DNA of 6,634 nt from Puniceicoccales bacterium. Its GTDB lineage: Bacteria > Verrucomicrobiota > Verrucomicrobiia > Opitutales > UBA953. The number at the start of each line of letters is the position of its first letter. Positions within the stretch are counted from its first letter, which is position 1. Below the pieces are notes generated by a model, which saw only the letters and a list, made by a program, of their open reading frames with translations, searched no databases and was not told the DNA's origin. A program made the position numbers and the translations under genes. Where the stretch lies: contig JAITPT010000069.1 of NCBI GenBank assembly GCA_031289285.1, positions 1 through 6,634 on the forward strand, in the 5' to 3' direction. Below are positions 5,201 to 6,634 of this stretch, piece by piece.

Positions 5201-6190
5201 TGGATTGATAGCAACGGCATTTACTTCGGCACTTGGAACTACGCGACCAGCGGTCCGCGACTCGATGAATACGCAAAGCTGCGCGGCGAACTCGCCGCCG
5301 AAATGCGCAAAAACAACTGCGTCGAATGCCACGCCGACGCACGTGGAAACATCCGCCGTTTCGACAACTGGATTAACCTCGAACGCCCAGAACTCAGCAT
5401 CATCCTCCGCGCACCTCTCGACCCGAAGTCTCCTGCCGGATACGGCCTCGGTCTTTGCCGCGCCGCCAAAGTTGACCAAAACTTCAGCCGTCGCGGGCAA
5501 ATGTTCAAAGCTGGTTACGCCCACCAAGTTCTCCCCTTAGAGCGGTTCCCCTCGCAAAAATGGGTCTCTTGGAAAGACGCGCACAAGGGCACTCCCAAAG
5601 TCAGTTTCGCCAACACTGACAACCCGCTTTACCAAAGTTTCCTGAAAAAAATCCGCGATGCCCGTGCTCGCCAGCTTACCAAACCCCGTGTGGATATGCC
5701 CGACGCGGAGTTCACAGGGCGCGGCATCGTCGCGGGGCGTTCGCGCCAAATCATCCCTCAGCCCTTGCCGGAGACCATGCCGCCGCTACGCGCCGAACGC
5801 ACCGAACGGGGTGTCCGTCTCTCATGGGAACATTCGGCGCGGACAATCGGCCTCGTCACGGAAATCCATCGTGGCGCGACCCCCGATTTCACGCCCAACC
5901 ACGCCACCCGCATTGGCGAAACGGAGCGTTTCGAGTGGACTGACCGCCAGCCTCCGGCTTCCGGCGCGGTGCATTACGCGATTGTGTTTGTGTCTGACCC
6001 CGCCAAGACCTGCGGCACTTTCAAAAGTGGTGCCACCTTGCTTTACGGTGGTGCCGACGCCGCCACCCTGTCGCCCAAGGTGGGAACGCCGTCTCCCGCC
6101 GCCGCTCCGCAGCGAATGCGCATCGAAGACCGGTGTCCCCTCTCAATGGTCGCCCCCATGCGCAGCGAACCCTCGCGAAATAGCCTCTAA
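2300..6190 (+). CDS. Secreted SASA-type esterase fused to an HzsA-like tri-haem cytochrome c protein
   Basis: This 1296-residue protein was probably exported. Residues 1-35 look like a Sec signal peptide (MKKRLHSG, then a hydrophobic stretch at 18-32). Residues 46-272 form a SASA/SGNH carbohydrate esterase: GQSNM with nucleophile Ser55, PCAVGG (123-128), QGEGD (171-175) and the catalytic pair Asp250/His253 in DWIH. A linker rich in Ala and Pro (276-345) follows. Residues 347-690 resemble a beta-propeller with TolB/PD40-like blades (IYEIGVDGKGLRQIT at 433-447). Residues about 710-825 match the middle domain of the hydrazine synthase alpha subunit and end in haem motif C820LGCH. Further CXXCH sites are C869VECH and C1007VECH. 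Residues 1163-1245 look like fibronectin III. By analogy the cytochrome part binds covalent haem outside the cytoplasm; its substrate is unknown and no HzsB/C is nearby, so hydrazine synthesis is not implied. ATG 2300 is the only ATG after the in-frame stop at 2228 and precedes the signal peptide directly. No frameshift or missing catalytic residue is seen. Confidence 0.93.
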   Translation: MKKRLHSGIFAASTVRTLALLFLLFTCPASVMCAADAPLPTEKNNFHIYVLAGQSNMAGRGRLEKPAPATNPRILAMDKHGQWKPATDPLHFDKKGAGVGPGLAFAQTMLDSAPAGVVIGLVPCAVGGTAIDEWKPGALHKPTKAHPWDDAVRRVKLARQSGVVKGILWHQGEGDTSPERASVYAEKLAALVAAFRKEFDAPRAPFVAGEICPKNDNFRAINQIIRTAGKKIPFYDFAKGEDLKANSTRDWIHLNTKSQRTLGVRYAEKMKALQAATPAPAAAATSAFPTSTFASAFSAAPEFSAAPEFSAIPEFTTLSATVSAATTAVVPAAAPTAPALSRAVLNTPILFTKRFNYQGLHIYDTFYQWRPGGGIYVLENPADPPEKHRIRAVIDPSTPETLGPGIYSDASPSFDAKKILFCHKKRHGGNSTIYEIGVDGKGLRQITNLDKNGNPYKGSGGGHHDVKPAYLGDGRFVFCSTRYSGLVPCANNGVAILHVANLDGTDIHTISVNNVTEFDPAPLPDGRILFGRWEYIDKNALTIQSLWTVTPGGQHETALFANNMVFPEAVLQAKPVLGNDHLIVGTFAPHNAPPRGSIAMIDTRRGKNAAAAIFNFEHHDRPTFDRGESCDPWALDADTVLYSGVPADAHRIARRGGRSSANLNALMLINRRGEKVTILRDPAIDLHNPIPLIPRALPRPLSDATDRSKITGNFLVLDVYANMPQVKKGSVKWLRVVEETSRVSESPGGTWMNQTFSISAALAWSPKIYHGIVPVEADGSVFFEAPSGRALYFQLLDADYRLVRSMRTFVQAAPGTTRSCLGCHEYDSAPRQTQNILKGRVPRRLADESWGSGHLDYPSMIQPILDRRCVECHGGEKGLAGGIDLTGGWTEYFNNSYETLTARREKQYIADLIAGICCMNGTADYSCKIFEPYSHGSGTAPLAKLLTKGPHSTIKGLTSAERDLLLAWIDSNGIYFGTWNYATSGPRLDEYAKLRGELAAEMRKNNCVECHADARGNIRRFDNWINLERPELSIILRAPLDPKSPAGYGLGLCRAAKVDQNFSRRGQMFKAGYAHQVLPLERFPSQKWVSWKDAHKGTPKVSFANTDNPLYQSFLKKIRDARARQLTKPRVDMPDAEFTGRGIVAGRSRQIIPQPLPETMPPLRAERTERGVRLSWEHSARTIGLVTEIHRGATPDFTPNHATRIGETERFEWTDRQPPASGAVHYAIVFVSDPAKTCGTFKSGATLLYGGADAATLSPKVGTPSPAAAPQRMRIEDRCPLSMVAPMRSEPSRNSL
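3191..3244 (+). repeat. Three 18-bp tandem repeats in the interdomain linker
   Basis: Three in-frame 18-bp units (3191-3208, 3209-3226, 3227-3244) encode SAAPEF, SAAPEF and SAIPEF at residues 298-315. They lie in the Ala/Pro-rich linker between the esterase and the propeller. The first two differ only at silent positions, which suggests recent slippage. Being multiples of three, changes in copy number would alter linker length without breaking the frame. Confidence 0.85.
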
Positions 6191-6212
6191 AAAAACGCCT
6201 CTGAACCGTGCC

Positions 6213-6234
6213 CGCCCGCGCACCCGCGCGGGCG
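6213..6234. repeat. GC-rich hairpin after the stop codon
   Basis: CGCCCGCGC (6213-6221) pairs with GCGCGGGCG (6226-6234) around a 4-nt ACCC loop, 22 bp past the stop codon. No T tract follows. It may stabilise the 3' end of the mRNA or help pause polymerase before the terminator immediately downstream. Confidence 0.6.
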
Positions 6235-6243
6235 CGTCGTGTG

Positions 6244-6272
6244 TGCTGTGGCATACTTGCCACAGCATTTTT
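6244..6272 (+). terminator. Intrinsic terminator of the main gene
   Basis: TGCTGTGGCA (6244-6253) and TGCCACAGCA (6258-6267) form a perfect 10-bp stem with a TACT loop, followed directly by TTTTT (6268-6272). It starts 54 bp after the stop codon and points in the direction of the gene. Together with the absence of a downstream gene, it supports a monocistronic transcript. Confidence 0.8.
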
Positions 6273-6290
6273 GTGAGTTGCTGCCTTTTT

Positions 6291-6456
6291 AACCTAAGAA
6301 CGGCAGTTCAGCGGGAAGGGTTTGCGCAAGATTTTGAGGCGGATGCGGTTTGCGCTTTCCCGACGCGCACCTTGCGGTGCGTGTAGCGGAAAGCGCAAGC
6401 CGCAGACGGCCAAAAGATTGTGCAAAACCACCCGCATTAACTGCCGTTTTTAGGTT
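6291..6456. mobile_element. MITE-like palindromic element, copy 2 (inverted to copy 1)
   Basis: The outer ends are AACCTAA (6291-6297) and TTAGGTT (6450-6456), and the inner ends are CGGCAGTT and AACTGCCG. The sequence is the reverse complement of 1634-1793 with about four substitutions. It includes the same central hairpin, here GCACCTTGCGGTGC. It sits 18 bp after the terminator T tract. Its frames (for example a minus-strand frame ending in PAELPFLG) mirror those of copy 1 and are repeat-derived, not genes. Confidence 0.8.
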
Positions 6457-6634
6457 TATGGAGTGTGGTGCGTAGCCAGCCCGCATCGAACGAAAATCGG
6501 GAGTCAAATGAAAAAGCGTCTGGCACTTTATTGATTGTAGGGACGCCTTTGGGTTTTATGGAGTGCGGTGGCGCGAGGGTGGCATTCGGAGCGAAGGTTG
6601 ATGCGGGCTTACAGCCCGCTATGAGTCGCTTCAC
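6455..6634. repeat. Interspersed-repeat sequence at the right edge
   Basis: TTTATGGAGTG(T/C)GGTG occurs twice in direct orientation, at 6455-6470 and 6555-6570, exactly 100 bp apart. The first copy overlaps the end of the MITE-like element by 2 bp. A small hairpin (GCGGGC, TTACA, GCCCGC) lies at 6603-6619. TATGGAGTGCGGTGG-type sequence is familiar to me from dispersed repeats of PVC bacteria, which is recollection only. The minus-strand frame running from 6634 has no supporting features. The segment is cut by the window edge. Confidence 0.5.

Noticed and set aside
3377..5527. 716-codon open frame on the minus strand opposite the main gene
   Set aside because: It lies wholly within the main gene, has Val/Ala/Gly/Asp-rich shadow composition, and shows no motif. 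The plus-strand frame has clear catalytic and haem motifs.
2300..6190. Hydrazine synthase alpha subunit (hzsA) of an anammox organism
   Set aside because: The domain similarity is partial, the esterase fusion and the third CXXCH do not fit, and no hzsB or hzsC lies nearby, so no gene symbol is given.
6437..6634. 65-codon minus-strand frame at the right edge
   Set aside because: It overlaps the MITE-like element end and the direct repeats, has no ribosome binding site, and looks like repeat-derived coding potential.

Overview
This window looks like accessory DNA from a bacterium of the PVC group, most likely a Verrucomicrobiota member (Opitutales-like). That guess rests on the kind of large gene present (a secreted esterase joined to a haem-binding protein related to the hydrazine synthase alpha subunit), the lack of a Shine-Dalgarno sequence before it, and the density of palindromic interspersed repeats. 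No rRNA, tRNA, CRISPR array, intact transposase or marker gene was seen, so the taxonomy is only an inference.

Positions 1-1404 are a repeat array with no convincing gene. Two nearly complete units of about 545-555 bp (304-848 and 849-1404) follow a truncated, diverged copy (1-165). The units carry a recurrent small stem-loop (arms AAAAAGGG and CCCTTTTT, loop ACAGA), a second inverted repeat built on CAACCCCAACGGGG, and poly-C runs. Positions 1422-1883 form a separate structure with two 90-bp inverted arms. Between the arms lies a 160-bp palindromic MITE-like element (1634-1793). Positions 1884-2089 hold a pyrimidine-rich tract, poly-C runs and a hairpin repeat. A possible short ORF (2090-2230) and a candidate promoter lie just upstream of the main gene.

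Positions 2300-6190 hold the one certain gene, encoding a 1296-residue exported protein. It has a signal peptide, a SASA/SGNH-type carbohydrate esterase domain, an Ala/Pro-rich linker, a beta-propeller, an HzsA middle-like domain, three CXXCH haem c sites and a C-terminal fibronectin III-like domain. It is followed by a strong intrinsic terminator (6244-6272) and appears monocistronic.

Positions 6291-6456 hold a second copy of the MITE-like element in the opposite orientation, so two inverted, nearly identical copies flank the gene about 4.5 kb apart. The last 180 bp are further interspersed-repeat sequence. The most interesting points are the esterase/cytochrome fusion and its bracketing by inverted copies of one non-coding element.
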